From NCBI RefSeq assembly GCF_003086295.3, contig NC_092055.1, forward strand, positions 127,573,484-127,637,483: a stretch of 64,000 bases of DNA, in the 5' to 3' direction. This DNA comes from Arachis hypogaea (taxonomy: Eukaryota; Streptophyta; Magnoliopsida; Fabales; Fabaceae). This document shows positions 33,742 through 44,192 of the stretch, in pieces. Both the position numbers and the translations under genes were made by a program. Numbering within the stretch: position 1 is the first letter of the stretch; the number at the start of each line of letters is the position of its first letter. Under the pieces are notes generated by a model. That model ran no database searches. It had not been told where the DNA came from and worked only from the letters and a program-made list of their open reading frames with translations.

Positions 33742-35362
33742 TTATGGTAGCTTATGCTTGTATTCATCCAGGAATCTCCACCAATGTTTGTGATTCCAAT
33801 GGCCTCCGGGATTCCAAACTAGGCGCAGAAAGCCTTCAAGCAAGGTAAAGCAAGTGACAAGGCCCCAAGAGTGTTGATTGCCAGAATGAATTTCGGGGTC
33901 CCAAATCTTGCTTTTGCACCCGTCTTCTTGTTGATCATTATGACTCCATCCAGGTAGCAAGCAATCTGAATTCTCACTAAAGCGGCCAAACAACTTCTTA
34001 GACCCATTTAGTTGAGCTTTACACCAACCCTTGCATGTAAACTTTGAGCTTTCCACCATGTTGAACCTTGCTTGACAACTCCAACCACTAACCATCTTCC
34101 TCTTACTCTTAATGTCACAAAGAGCTCTAAGTTGACCATCCGTCTCCAGTAGCCCATATTCAAGTGGAATTAGAAAGCTAAGGGATATTAATTTTACCCA
34201 CTTGAATGTTGTGAAGGATGATGGCAACTTAAGGGGAGGGGTCTCCAATAACTTTGGCAAGGTGATTCCAAGCTCCACTCCCTTGTGCTCTTTGACAATT
34301 TCCACCTCTTTGCAAACTTCTTTAATTTCAACCTCTTCTTCTTGATAGCTTTCTTCCAATTCAATCTCTTTTTCATTACTTACCAAGGGCATGCGAGGTT
34401 GTGCCTCTTCTTCTTTAATCTCCATCTCCTGACCAACCTCTTCCAAGTCTTCAACTATGATATGCTTTGGAGGTTGTACACCCTCCTCAACATCAAATGC
34501 AACCGTCTTGGAAGGAGGTTCTATGTCTTGACTTTCCCATGGAGGTTCAGCATCTCCCAAGTCTTCAACCACTTCTTCTTCTTCAATAATTCTGGCTTCC
34601 TCCACTTGTTCCAGTACAAATTCATGCTCCTTGCTGTCCACCGGAGTTTCTAATGTCTTCTTCATGCTACGTTCTTCATTAGATTGTCCACATGAAGCAA
34701 TGGGGTTCCTTGAGTATCCGAACGTCGGGAAGCTAATTGATTTATCACTTGATTCAATTGGTGAAGGGTTGCATGAAATCTTTCCATTGTTTCTTTGAGA
34801 CGATCCGTTGATTCTTGTTTTGCTTGGGTATCATAAGTAGGACCATAAGGCTCTTGGATTGATGGATATGGATATGGTGCATATGGAGGTGGTGGTTCTT
34901 GGGAGTAATTAGGTTGGAATTGGGGTGGTTCTATATATGGTTCATATGGTTCATAAGGTGGTTGGTATGGTGGATGAGGGTTAGGATCATATGAAGGTGA
35001 ATGGTGGTAGTTAGCTTGTGAGTGTGGTGGTTCAAAGTTGTGTTGAGGAGGTTCATAGGCATATGATGGGAGTCCATCATATCTATCATCTTGGTATGCC
35101 CCTGGAATGGCTCTTGACTATAGTAATTTGGTGGGTGTTGGTTGTCACGGAAGGGTCCACCATAACTATTGTCTTGGTATGCATCGTGGAATGGTCTTTG
35201 TCTGTGGTACTGTGGAAGGTGTTGTTGCCAGAAGGGTCGATCAGATCCTCGTGGCTCCTTCCATCTCTGATTGTTTTGACCTTGATGCATGTTCCTGTTA
35301 TAATTTCCATTCCTTGCAACAACATTGGAACCAAGCTCAAAGCGAGAGGGGTGAGAACTCAT
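33742..35362 (-). pseudogene. Gag-position protein of element C, frameshifted
   Basis: ATG at 35362 starts MSSHPSRFELGSNVVARNGN, then an Asn/Gln/His-rich basic stretch. A frameshift near 35110 moves to a Pro/Tyr-rich repeat (PPYEPYEPYIEPPQF type, ~34990-34860) followed by a short helix (TDRLKETMERFHATLHQLNQ). A second shift near 34700 leads into a 307-codon open stretch from 34665, rich in Glu (EEARIIEEEEVVEDLGDAEP and similar), ending with a Trp/Cys-rich tail at 33742. There is no recognisable capsid motif, CCHC knuckle, protease or RT. Position after PBS and leader argues for a gag-like or packaging role. The protein family is not one I can name. Confidence 0.5.
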
Positions 35363-35374
35363 AATAGTAATTAA

Positions 35375-35973
35375 AAATTAAAAACGAAAACAAAAACAAA
35401 TTTAAATTAAAAGGTTATTTAAATTTTGAATTTGAGAATTAAATTTTGAAATTTTGAAATTTGAATTTTGAAATTTGAATTTTAAATTTTTGAAATTTGA
35501 ATTTTGAAAAAGTCAACAATATAAGATAAAGTTTTGAAAAAGATTTAAATTTTGAAAAGGTTTGATTTTTAAAATTTTAAATTTGAATTTTGAAAATTGA
35601 AATTTAAAATTTTAAAATTTGAATTTAAATTTTTTTTTAATTTGAATTTTGGAAAATTGAAATTTGAATTTTGAAATTTTGAGTTTTAAATTTTGAATTT
35701 TTGAATTTAGTGAGGAAAGAGAAAAAAATAAAATGACACCAAACTTAAAATTTTTTAAATTAAAACGAAGAAAACAACTAAGAACAAATTGAAGGTCAAG
35801 ATGAACACGAAGAACAACTTGAAGATCAAGATGAACACCAAAAAAAAATTTTTTTTAATAACTAAATAAAAACTAATAACCTCTTAATTTACGAAAAGGC
35901 AAAAATAAAAACAAATAAACAAGCAAAAAGCAAATATTTACAATAACCAATAATAAGACACACGTTTGCAATT
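35375..35973 (-). other. Leader of element C
   Basis: Low-complexity sequence of repeated GAATTTTGAAATTT words (about 35420-35705). One copy of TTAAGTTTGGTGTC lies on the minus strand at about 35733-35746. Leaders of D and F have the same style. Confidence 0.7.
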
Positions 35974-35990
35974 CCCCGGCAACGGCGCCA
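35974..35990 (-). promoter_or_regulatory. Primer-binding site of element C
   Basis: The minus strand reads TGGCGCCGTTGCCGGGG, 3 nt inside the 5' LTR. It complements a plant tRNA-Asp 3' end as I recall it. It fixes the orientation of C. Confidence 0.88.
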
Positions 35991-35993
35991 TTT

Positions 35994-37350
35994 TGAAGAA
36001 CTGAAGATTGATGGTTTAGAAGTTATAGTAAACTCTCGTTGCAAGTATAGTTACTAAACCAAGCAATCAATCTTTCTTACAAATGTTTTGGTTGTCACAA
36101 GTAACAAACCCCTTAAAAATTGATAACCGAAGTATTTAAACCTCGGGTCGTCTTCTCAAGGAATTGCAGGGAGGTGTTCTTATTATTGGTTATGAGTCTT
36201 GTAAATTGGGGGTTTTGAAAGTAAGAAACCAGTATGTTAAATGATAAGAAAAATAAAATAGTAATAATAAAATAAACTCTTGGCAAGGTATTAGAATTGG
36301 AAGTCCTATCCTTATCAATTGTGATGAGAATTGGATTTTAATCCCACTTTGTTAACCTCTAACTATGAAGGTAAATCAAGTGGATTAATTAGCTTAATCC
36401 TCAGGTCCTAGTCAATTCCTATGGAAAGACTAGAGTTATTGGAGCAACTCCTAATTTCAACCACTGCTTTATTTGACAGCTCAAGCGTTACCAATTACTT
36501 AACCAGAGCCAAAAGGAAGAAATTATCTAAATTAAATTAAAAGCATTCATAAATCTGAAACATAATTCAAATACAAATAAAAGTATTAGAGTAAATAAAA
36601 GTAGAATTTAAATATTGAAGGATCATAGAACCTGGAATGAAGAGATTATAGCTTAAACATAATAAAAATCCTAAATCCTAATCCTAGGAGAGATGAGAGA
36701 ACCTTTCTCTCTAAAAACTACATCTAAATCCTAAAATTGTGTATTATGAGCTGATTATGAATGGATACATTCCCCCACTTTATAACCTCTAATCTGTGTT
36801 TTCTGGGCCGCAAACTGGGTCGAAAACAGCCCAGAAATCGCTGGAGAAGAAATCTGCCACGCTGATTTTCGCCACTGCAACGTGTCCGCATGGAGCACGA
36901 GTTCGTGTTGCCTAGCATCAAAGAAACCATGGCATATTATATATCAAATCGAAGCCCCGGACGTTAGCTTTCCAACGTAACTAGAACCGCATCGTTTGGA
37001 CCTCTGTAGCTCGAGTTATGGCCGTTTTAGTGCGAGAGGGTCAGGCTGACAGCTTTGCAGTTCCTTCAACTTCTTGTATTCCTTCTACTTTTGCATGCTT
37101 TCTTTCCATCCTCTGAGCCATTCCTGCCCTGTAATCTCTGAAATCACTTAACACACATATCAAGGCACCTAATGGTGATAAGAGAGGATTAATATTAGCA
37201 AATATAAGGCCAAAGAAGCATGTTTTCAATCATAGCACAAATTTTGGGAAGGAATTGTAAAACCATGCAAATAGTATGAATAAGTGGGTAAAGAGTTGAT
37301 AAAAACCACTCAATTAAGCACAAGATAAACCGTAAAATAATGGTTTATCA
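35994..37350 (-). repeat. 5' LTR of element C
   Basis: 1,357-bp partner of 19710-21066. Same ends, next to the TSD GGATG at 37351-37355. Confidence 0.95.
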
Positions 37351-37530
37351 GGATGCGTTTGGATGGATAACTTTTCTTGCCATGGATTCAGATGAGTGAG
37401 GTGAGTGGGAAGAAGATGAATGGGAGTAAATGTGTATGTGAGTGTGTGACTGGGGTTGTTTGGAGTGAGGAGTATTTTTGGGTGGTATGAAGGCACCAGT
37501 GCTTCTTCTGGTTGCAATCTTCTTTCTCAT
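37351..37530 (-). pseudogene. Envelope-position ORF of SIRE-like copia, 5' part
   Basis: ATG at 37530 opens MRKKIATRRSTGAF and a His/Ser-rich stretch that runs into the target duplication GGATG at 37351. The coding frame continues without a shift at 19709 once the 17.6 kb insertion and one TSD copy are ignored (NAS on one side, SARKEV on the other). A basic N-terminus is common in this family. Confidence 0.7.
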
Positions 37531-37774
37531 TTTGAAAAGAAAAAATGGTGAAAGGGAAGGTAGAGAGCGACGAAGATGGGAAGTGGAACAGAGAGGTTAG
37601 GATTTGACAACTGTCATTAATGCTAAGTGAAAACCTTCTCTTTTAAAGCAAAAACATTTAATGAAACGGTTTTAAAAAATTTTGAATTTAAAAACATGAA
37701 ATATGAAAAGACAAGTCATGAGGAATGATAAAAGATTAAGACTGACATGACTTGAGATGGAATGAAGTGATAAT

Positions 37775-39905
37775 CAAGGTTCTGAAAACCGAACCAGTTA
37801 TCGAACCGCTCTAGTTACTGGTTCATTGGTTCATAAGTTTAATCGGTTCGACCGTAGTTGAACCGAAAAAATTATTTTATAATAAAATAATAAATAAAAT
37901 ACAAATAAACACATTAAAACATAATTATAGTTTAATATAAACTTTAAAATATCATCCAAATTAAAAGTACTATATAAACTAGAATATTATGATCTCATTC
38001 AAATACAAACTCAAAAGTCAAATAACAAAAACAACCAACTAAACATAAAATGCCAACATCCAAGTTTGTCATCAATCATATTTATTCATATTCACAATTT
38101 TATCACATTCATTCATATTCACAATCCCTTGCCTTATTCAGCAGCACAAAAATTGAATTCAGTGAAACCATTTATCCACTTGAAATTAAAATGGCAAATA
38201 AAACACCTACTCTGAGAACATCAGCAACAACATCTTCTGTTGATTTTGCATACTTCTGATATTCATAAAAGTGGCCACTACATGTTACGATTTAATATTA
38301 GGAAGGGTACTAGTTATGCCCATTAGAATTTCTTAGTCTTTTAAAAGTATAGATAAGAGACTTTTATCAATGTATTAAAGGAATTAATGATTTGATATTG
38401 AACTTGGTTCAATTTGGAGTTTCTCTCCCTATCTCAAAGAGGGAGTTCTAACATTGGTGCTCTCGTTGAGAGATTTCTTCCATTTTTCATGGAAAAACAA
38501 ATAACTCAACAATCTGAAGATACATTTCCAATATTTGATGGAAAAGATAGTTATGGATGGACAATATGTACTAAGCAATACTGGAACGCTAGACAAACTC
38601 CTGAGGAGTAGAGATTCATAGAGGTGGAAAGAGGTTTAAAAGGAAAAGCTCTAAGATGGTTTCAGTTATGGAAGGTGCTCAATCCATTTGCCAATTTGGA
38701 AACATTCAAAATTGCGTTCAATTATCGCTACCAACCGGATATGCGTCCAAGCTTGCCAGAAAGTTGATGGAATGAAGTTGCAGAATGAAAAATTGAGTGG
38801 GAAGATATTGAAGCTAGACTAAGGCAACAATAGCAACCACCACAAATCAATCAAGAAGCAACCAAATCTTAGCTATCAACAGAACAAGACTCGCAGCAGC
38901 ATCAACAGAATTTCAAGAAAAAAGAGAGGCCAAAATCGATGCAAATTCAAATTCAACAAGCAATTTCGCAACGAATCCAACAATTGATCACAAATTCAAT
39001 TTCAGAAGATTAGTTCACAAATCAACAAGTCCAGAATATGAAATTGACAAAGAAGAAGAATCAGATTTCAATTTTGAATTTCAACTACAACATCAATAAG
39101 AAGAATCAAACAGAAATTGCAGATCAAGCACGAATTCAAAATTCAAATCCAGAAATTCAATAAAAAATAACTCTAAATCCAAAAAATCAAGTACGCTTAG
39201 AGACAATTACAAAGAAAGTAGCAGATCGCAACAATAGTGGGGAAATCAGAGCAACTTTCAAAGATTCAAGCAGAACCGCTTTTATCATGGGGTCTTCAGC
39301 ATCGGGTTTCGGTGGGGGTGACTTCTCCTCTCTCACAGCTTCGGTCTCTCTGGCTTCCTTCCTCACGTGACAACAATGACGATGGCTTTGCGCAGCTCTA
39401 ACAAACCCTAGCAGCGGCGATATGGATTGGCAGCGATGGAGGCACCGCAGCGACGCAGTAGAGGCTCCCTCCTCCCCTGCGGTGGCTGCGATTTTCAAAG
39501 GTTAACTTTGCGACGGTTCGTGGCTGCGCGAACAGAGCTAGCTGACATTAGCACAATGGAAGTTGTGACAGTGGTGGTGGCTGGACGGAAGTTGCACCGG
39601 AAGCTTGAGGTGAGTCAGACTGGAGACGTGAAAGGTGAGAGTGGAAGCTCGAGAGGAAAGGAGTGGGTCTGTGCCTCTGTGGGTGACTAGGGTTCTCCTT
39701 TGGCCCTTTCAGCATGCAAAACGCAACATTTTGCCCAAATTTCAAAATCCGGCTGGGTCATGGTTTGGTTCGACCGACCGGTTCTCGGCCAGTTCGGCGG
39801 TCCAACTCCGGTTTTTAAAATTGACGATTTTACCTTCAGTCCGAACCGTATTGACTAGCGGTTTCCGCTTCGACCGGCCGGTTCGAATCGGTTTTCAGAA
39901 CATTG
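37775..39905. mobile_element. hAT-like element with captured retrotransposon sequence
   Basis: Terminal inverted repeats are CAAGGTTCTGAAAACCGA at the left and, on the complementary strand of the right end, CAATGTTCTGAAAACCGA (17 of 18). A perfect 8-bp target duplication GTGATAAT lies at 37767-37774 and 39906-39913. Short CA-starting TIRs with 8-bp duplications are characteristic of hAT. No hAT transposase is present, so it is non-autonomous. Subterminal regions are rich in CCGGTTCGAACC-like words. Inside is a gag fragment at 38440-38770. It is inserted between pol and the envelope-position ORF of the SIRE-like element. Confidence 0.88.
38440..39020 (+). pseudogene. Gypsy gag fragment inside the hAT-like element
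   Basis: Just upstream is TTCTAACATTGGTGCTCTCG (about 38446-38465), which looks like an LTR end plus primer-binding site. Then come MEKQITQQSEDTFPIFDGKD, SYGWTICTKQYWNARQTPEE, a TAG stop, and ERGLKGKALRWFQLWKVL followed by FKIAFNYRYQPDMRP. This matches the Retrotrans_gag pattern (FDGxDxxxW, GKALxWFQ, F...RYQP). Several stops follow, then a Gln-rich region to about 39020. No protease or RT follows. Confidence 0.65.
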
Positions 39906-39913
39906 GTGATAAT

Positions 39914-40146
39914 ACAATGAGATTGAATTAAACATTTATGATTTAAAATAATGAGCCCATATCATGTGAACAAATCTTGTCTTACATAGGCCCAAAAGTG
40001 GGTATAGCTCGTTGGGCTATAAGGCACATATTTCCATAACTTTTTTGGGCTTTGTTCAAGCCTCCTTTTGAAGATTTCATCACTTGCCCAATTTTGTCTC
40101 CCTGTTATCTACGAGAGAAAACAATATAGAGACCAGAAAATCATTA
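39914..40146 (-). other. Non-coding interior between copia pol and envelope-position ORF
   Basis: Without the hAT insertion the gap between the pol stop (40147) and the ATG at 37530 is about 480 bp. No ORF. Confidence 0.6.
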
Positions 40147-42534
40147 TTAAACAACAGAATTAATATCAAATATTCCCAATTTAGTTCTTATCTTGCAAAA
40201 TCTTTCTTCACACAGTGGTTTAGTAAAAATGTTAGCCAATTGCTCTTCGGATTTTACAAATTGAATATCAATAGTTTCCTTTTACACATGTTCTCTAATG
40301 AAATGATACCTTGCTTTCAATGTGCTTGGTTCTTGAGTGCAACACAGGATTTTTTGAAATGTTTATTGCACTCATATTATCACAAGATAAGGGAATACTA
40401 TTAATTTTCAGTTTGTAATCCTCAAGTTATGTTTTAAGCCAAATTAGTTGTGAACAACAAGCAAATGCGGAGATGTATTCAGCTTTGGCTGTGGATAAAG
40501 CAACAGTAGCTTGCTTTTTGCTTGACCAAATATTTAGAGCCTTTCCAAGAAAGCAACACATTCCCGAAGTGCTTCTTCTATGCACACGATCACCCGCATA
40601 ATTTGCATCACAATAACCTACTGCACCAAATTCATTAGTTCTAGGATACCATAGGCCAAGATCAGATGTGCCTTTTGTATATCTAATAATTCTTTTAATA
40701 GCTGAAAGATGTGATTCCTTTGGGTGAGATTGAAATCTAAAACATACACCCACATTTTGAACTATGTCTGGCCTAGAGGATGTAAGATACATGAGAGATT
40801 CTATCATTCCTTTATACCTTGTTTCATCAACATATTTGCCATTCTCATCCTTGTCAAGTTTAGTATTTGGATGCATGGGAGAGTACCCATTGGTTTGGAG
40901 TTTTATAACCCAAATTTCTTTATAAATTCCTTGGCATATTTTCCTTGGTGAATAAAAATGCCACTAGGAGTTTGTTTGATTTGAAGTCCAAGAAAGAATG
41001 TTAATTCTCCCATCAAATTCATTTCAAACTCACTAGTCATTTGGTTTCCAAACTCTTCATACAATGATTCATTTGCCGATCCAAACACAATATCATCCAC
41101 ATAAACTTGAACAAGTAAGAAATCATTATTAGATTCTTTGATAAATAAAGTAGTATCCGTAGTTCCCCTTAAAAAATTATTTTGCAATAAGAAGGCACTA
41201 AGCCTTTTATACCAAGCTCTTGGAGCTTGCCTTAGACCATAAAGAGCCTTGGTTAGCTTAAAAACAAGATTTGGAAAATCTTTGTTTTCAAAATCGGAGG
41301 ATTGGACTACAAATACTTCTCTATCAATAAATCCATTCAAAAAGGCACATTTGACATCCATTTGAAATATTTTAAAACCTTTGTGGGCAGCATAAGCAAG
41401 TAGTAACTGAATGGCTTCTATTCTAGCTACCGAAGCAAAAGATTCATCAAAATCAATGCCCTCTTCTTGATCGTAACCTTGGGCCACTAATCTAGCTTTG
41501 TTACAAACAACTCTACCATCCTCAGCCAATTTATTTCTAAAAATACACTTGGTACCCGTTACCTTCTTACCATTTGGGCAAGGTACAAGAGACGAAACCT
41601 CATTCTTTTCGAATCAACTTAGCTCTTCTTCCATGACCTTTACCCAAGAGGAATCTTCAAGAGCTTGTTTTACATTTTGAGGTTCTAATTGGGATAAGAA
41701 AGCAACATTGCTTGTGTGGGCATTCTTCTTGCTTGAAGACCTAGTGGTGATTCCATGAGATGGGTCTCAAATGATGAACTCGTGTGAATAGTTCTTTAAG
41801 AACTTCCACTCCCTAGGCTTTTGGGATGAGGATTCAGCTTGGCTTTGACTTGGTTCTGCATCATTAGTTGTTCTGACTTCTCTAGCATCATCAGGAGATA
41901 AAATAGAAATGTCTCCTTCGTTTTGAGGAGCGGGTACAGAACTGACAGTTTCCATAGAGGGACCTGAATTGACATTTTCTTGATTCACTTGAGGGCTTCC
42001 CTCAGCTTCATTTCCTGCATCATCATCTAAAACAGCACTTGGAATGACATTAGTATCACATAATGACACATGTATGGATTCCCTAATAGTTCTATGTTCT
42101 TTGAGGTAAATTCTATAAGCTTTACTTGTAGTTGAGTATCCTACAAACATACATTCATAAGACTTTGGATCAAATTTTTCAAAGTTATCTTTGTTATTCA
42201 ATACAAAGCATTTGCATCTAAATATATGAAAGTATTTGAGATTCGGAGGGATTCCTTTCCATAACTCATAAGGAGTTTTCTTTAAATGCTTTCTAATGAT
42301 ACTTCTATTTAAAATATGGCAAGCTATGTTCACAGCCTCTGCCCCTAAAAATTTAGGAACCTCATTTTTACAAACATTTGCCCTAGTCATTTCTTGGAAA
42401 CTTCGATTTCTTCTTTCAACAACTCTATTTTGTTGGGGTTTTTTAGGGCACGAAAAGTTATGGAAATTTCAAATTTATCACAAAAATTTTCAAAATCTTG
42501 ATTCTCAAATTCTTTACTGTTCTGAGGGTTACCT
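40147..42534 (-). pseudogene. pol: Integrase C-half, RT and RNase H of SIRE-like copia polyprotein
   Basis: In copia order on the minus strand. The integrase core end is SKEFENQDFENFCDKF, PKKPQQNRVVERRNRSFQEM (42510-42390), then AVNIACHILNRSI and PYELWKG (42360-42250). RT has [64 protein letters not shown] and FFLGLQIKQ (41500-40960). RNase H has SLMYLTSSRPDI, YCDANYAGD, WSSKKQATVALSTAKAEYI and the C-terminal block EEQLANIFTKPLCEERF, with stop at 40147. Stops or frameshifts lie near 41615, 40903, 40885, 40430 and 40300. The N-terminal half is cut off by element E at 42540. YVDDIVFGS and the downstream envelope-position ORF fit SIRE/Maximus. Confidence 0.92.
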
Positions 42535-42539
42535 GAAAC

Positions 42540-43063
42540 TGTAGGTCGATCTCGGACGAGATCTTCTGTACTGGTCGGAGATGACGTGTCCGGCTGGTGG
42601 ATGGCAGCCGGAGCTGTCGTGTCCGACTTGTTGGACTGGCTGTACTGCTGATCCTTGGTCATGGGAGGGTGGGGGGTACCTGCAAGAGACTCCGATGCTT
42701 AAGTTAGCATGGGTATTAAACAGGTTTTTAGTAGAATCAGAGTATGAGTTATACCTGTGTGTTCCAGTGTATTTATAGTAGTGTGGGCTGACCTTTCTGA
42801 TAAAATAAGTTAGTTATCTTATCTTATCTTATCTTATCTTATTTTGGGTGAAGTTAGCTTATCTTCAAGGGAACCGCCCTTATCTCTATAGGCTTGGACT
42901 GCCTTTGGATTTGGGTCGGGTTCCTCTATTTGGGCCCTTTATTGGGCTTTCCTGTCAATTTGGCTGAGCTCTTTGAGAAGAGGTCGGATAGTCTGACCTG
43001 GAGAGGTCAGTCGCTTTGTCGCCAATCATCCCGGGTCGGATAACTCGACCCAGGGTATGAACA
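42540..43063 (-). repeat. 3' LTR of element E
   Basis: The minus strand starts TGTTCATACCCTGGGTCG (43063) and ends ...CGAGATCGACCTACA (42540). It is preceded on that strand by the purine tract AAGCAGGGGCAC. A TATAAATA box is at 42777-42770 (minus) and a (TTATC)n microsatellite at 42814-42843. The length of 524 bp is inferred from the PPT junction because the partner LTR is not in the window. Confidence 0.7.
42814..42843. repeat. (TTATC)n microsatellite
   Basis: About 5.6 perfect copies of TTATC within the E LTR. Confidence 0.95.
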
Positions 43064-44192
43064 GTGCCCCTGCTTGAGCTCGGTCTTCTTTTTTGAGGTC
43101 GAGTCCTTGACTTCGGTCCTTCTCTAGTGAAGCCGAACTCAAGCATTTAGTCAATTCCTTCCTTTGTAGAACCTTTTTGAATGTGGAACGTTTTTCTCTA
43201 AAAGCGCACGCTTGTGTATTAGCGCTTTGTTCTTGGGAACGTGCGAGGGTTTAATACCTTCATTAATTGGTATTAATTGCCCCGTTTCCTTTGGCTTTAT
43301 TTTGAATTTTTGCACTCAGAAACGGTTTCTCTCCTTCATCTTTCTTTGTAACTTCTCCCTTCGTTCTCTCGCCTTCTGCTTTTCGCTTACATTTTGCCTT
43401 TTCTTGCGTTGCGGCGTCATTCAGCAATCTGGCGATTCCGTCTTTCCATCTTCAACTCTTTCAAGGCTCTGTGCTTTTTTCCAGGTTGGTTCCATTTGCA
43501 ATTTCTTCTCTTTTTTGTTGCTTTGTCTTTAGTTTTGTGGTGAATCTTTGATATTTGGATGCATGTCAAAAAAAAGCTTGAATCTTTTTTATGACCTCAT
43601 GTTTGCTCGTCGCTGTAAATGTTTTCTCTGATTTCTTTTTTTCGCTTTTTCGTATATCCCTGGTATTTCTGTTGAGGTTTTCTAGGGCTTTTCATGTTCT
43701 ACTGTTGCTTCTGTTCGATACCCAGAGAAAACTGCATCTTTTCTTACTTAATCGAAGATTGCTCCTTGGTTTTTGCCCTGTTGATAGCTTTTCCTGTTTG
43801 CTGCGATATTTGTTTTGGTTTTTGTTTGATTCTGAAAACAGGTTGTGTCTTTGATGATTTCTGCTTGGCATGTTTGATGTTGGCGATGCTCTTTATTGAT
43901 AGACTGTAGGGAGATAGTGGCTTTGATGACTTTTGTGTTTTTCTTTTTCGAAATGTTTGTTATTTGAAATCTTCTCTTCTTGTTTGAGAAATGTCGGGAC
44001 ATAAGCTGTAGATTTTTCCTGAAACCTTGCTTTGTTACTGCCTCCAAAGGATGCCCCAGGACTTTGGTTTGAGTCTTGGGATTTTCCTTTCCTGTTTGTT
44101 TGTCTGGATCGTATTAGTCGAGTTATGCCCCTCGTCTGAAGTATTTTTTAGTAATCCAATCTTCTTTTCTTATTGTAGGATTAGTTGGCCTC
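43064..44192 (+). promoter_or_regulatory. Putative leader and 5'-UTR intron of antisense ORF
   Basis: CT-rich, leader-like sequence follows about 43300. A plausible intron runs from donor CCAG|GTTGGT at 43485 to acceptor TTGTAG at 44178, 14 nt before the ATG at 44193. The ORFs within are low-complexity and unlikely to be coding. A specific promoter box was not identified. Confidence 0.45.

Larger units (their letters stand above)
19710..37350 (-). mobile_element. Non-autonomous Athila-like gypsy element C, with D nested inside
   Basis: Two LTRs of identical length (1,357 bp; 19710-21066 and 35994-37350) flank the element. They start TGAAGAA and end TTTATCA. A perfect TSD GGATG lies at 19705-19709 and 37351-37355. 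Orientation is minus: the PBS abuts the right-hand LTR and the purine tract abuts the left-hand LTR. By eye the LTRs differ at roughly 45-50 positions (about 3.5%). Without nested element D the unit is about 8 kb. It encodes a gag-position protein but no protease, RT, RNase H or integrase, so it is non-autonomous. It may correspond to one of the described non-autonomous Arachis families; I cannot assign which. Confidence 0.92.

Noticed and set aside
39187..39690. GC-richer ORFs inside the hAT-like element
   Set aside because: Overlapping frames on both strands, low complexity, no similarity to hAT transposase.
42387..42662. 91-residue minus-strand ORF across the E LTR and copia integrase
   Set aside because: A chance fusion at the insertion junction; only the part below 42535 is copia integrase.
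43212..43909. Hydrophobic 'membrane-like' ORFs upstream of the antisense ORF
   Set aside because: Produced by T-rich leader and intron sequence; no conserved motif and they overlap each other in different frames.
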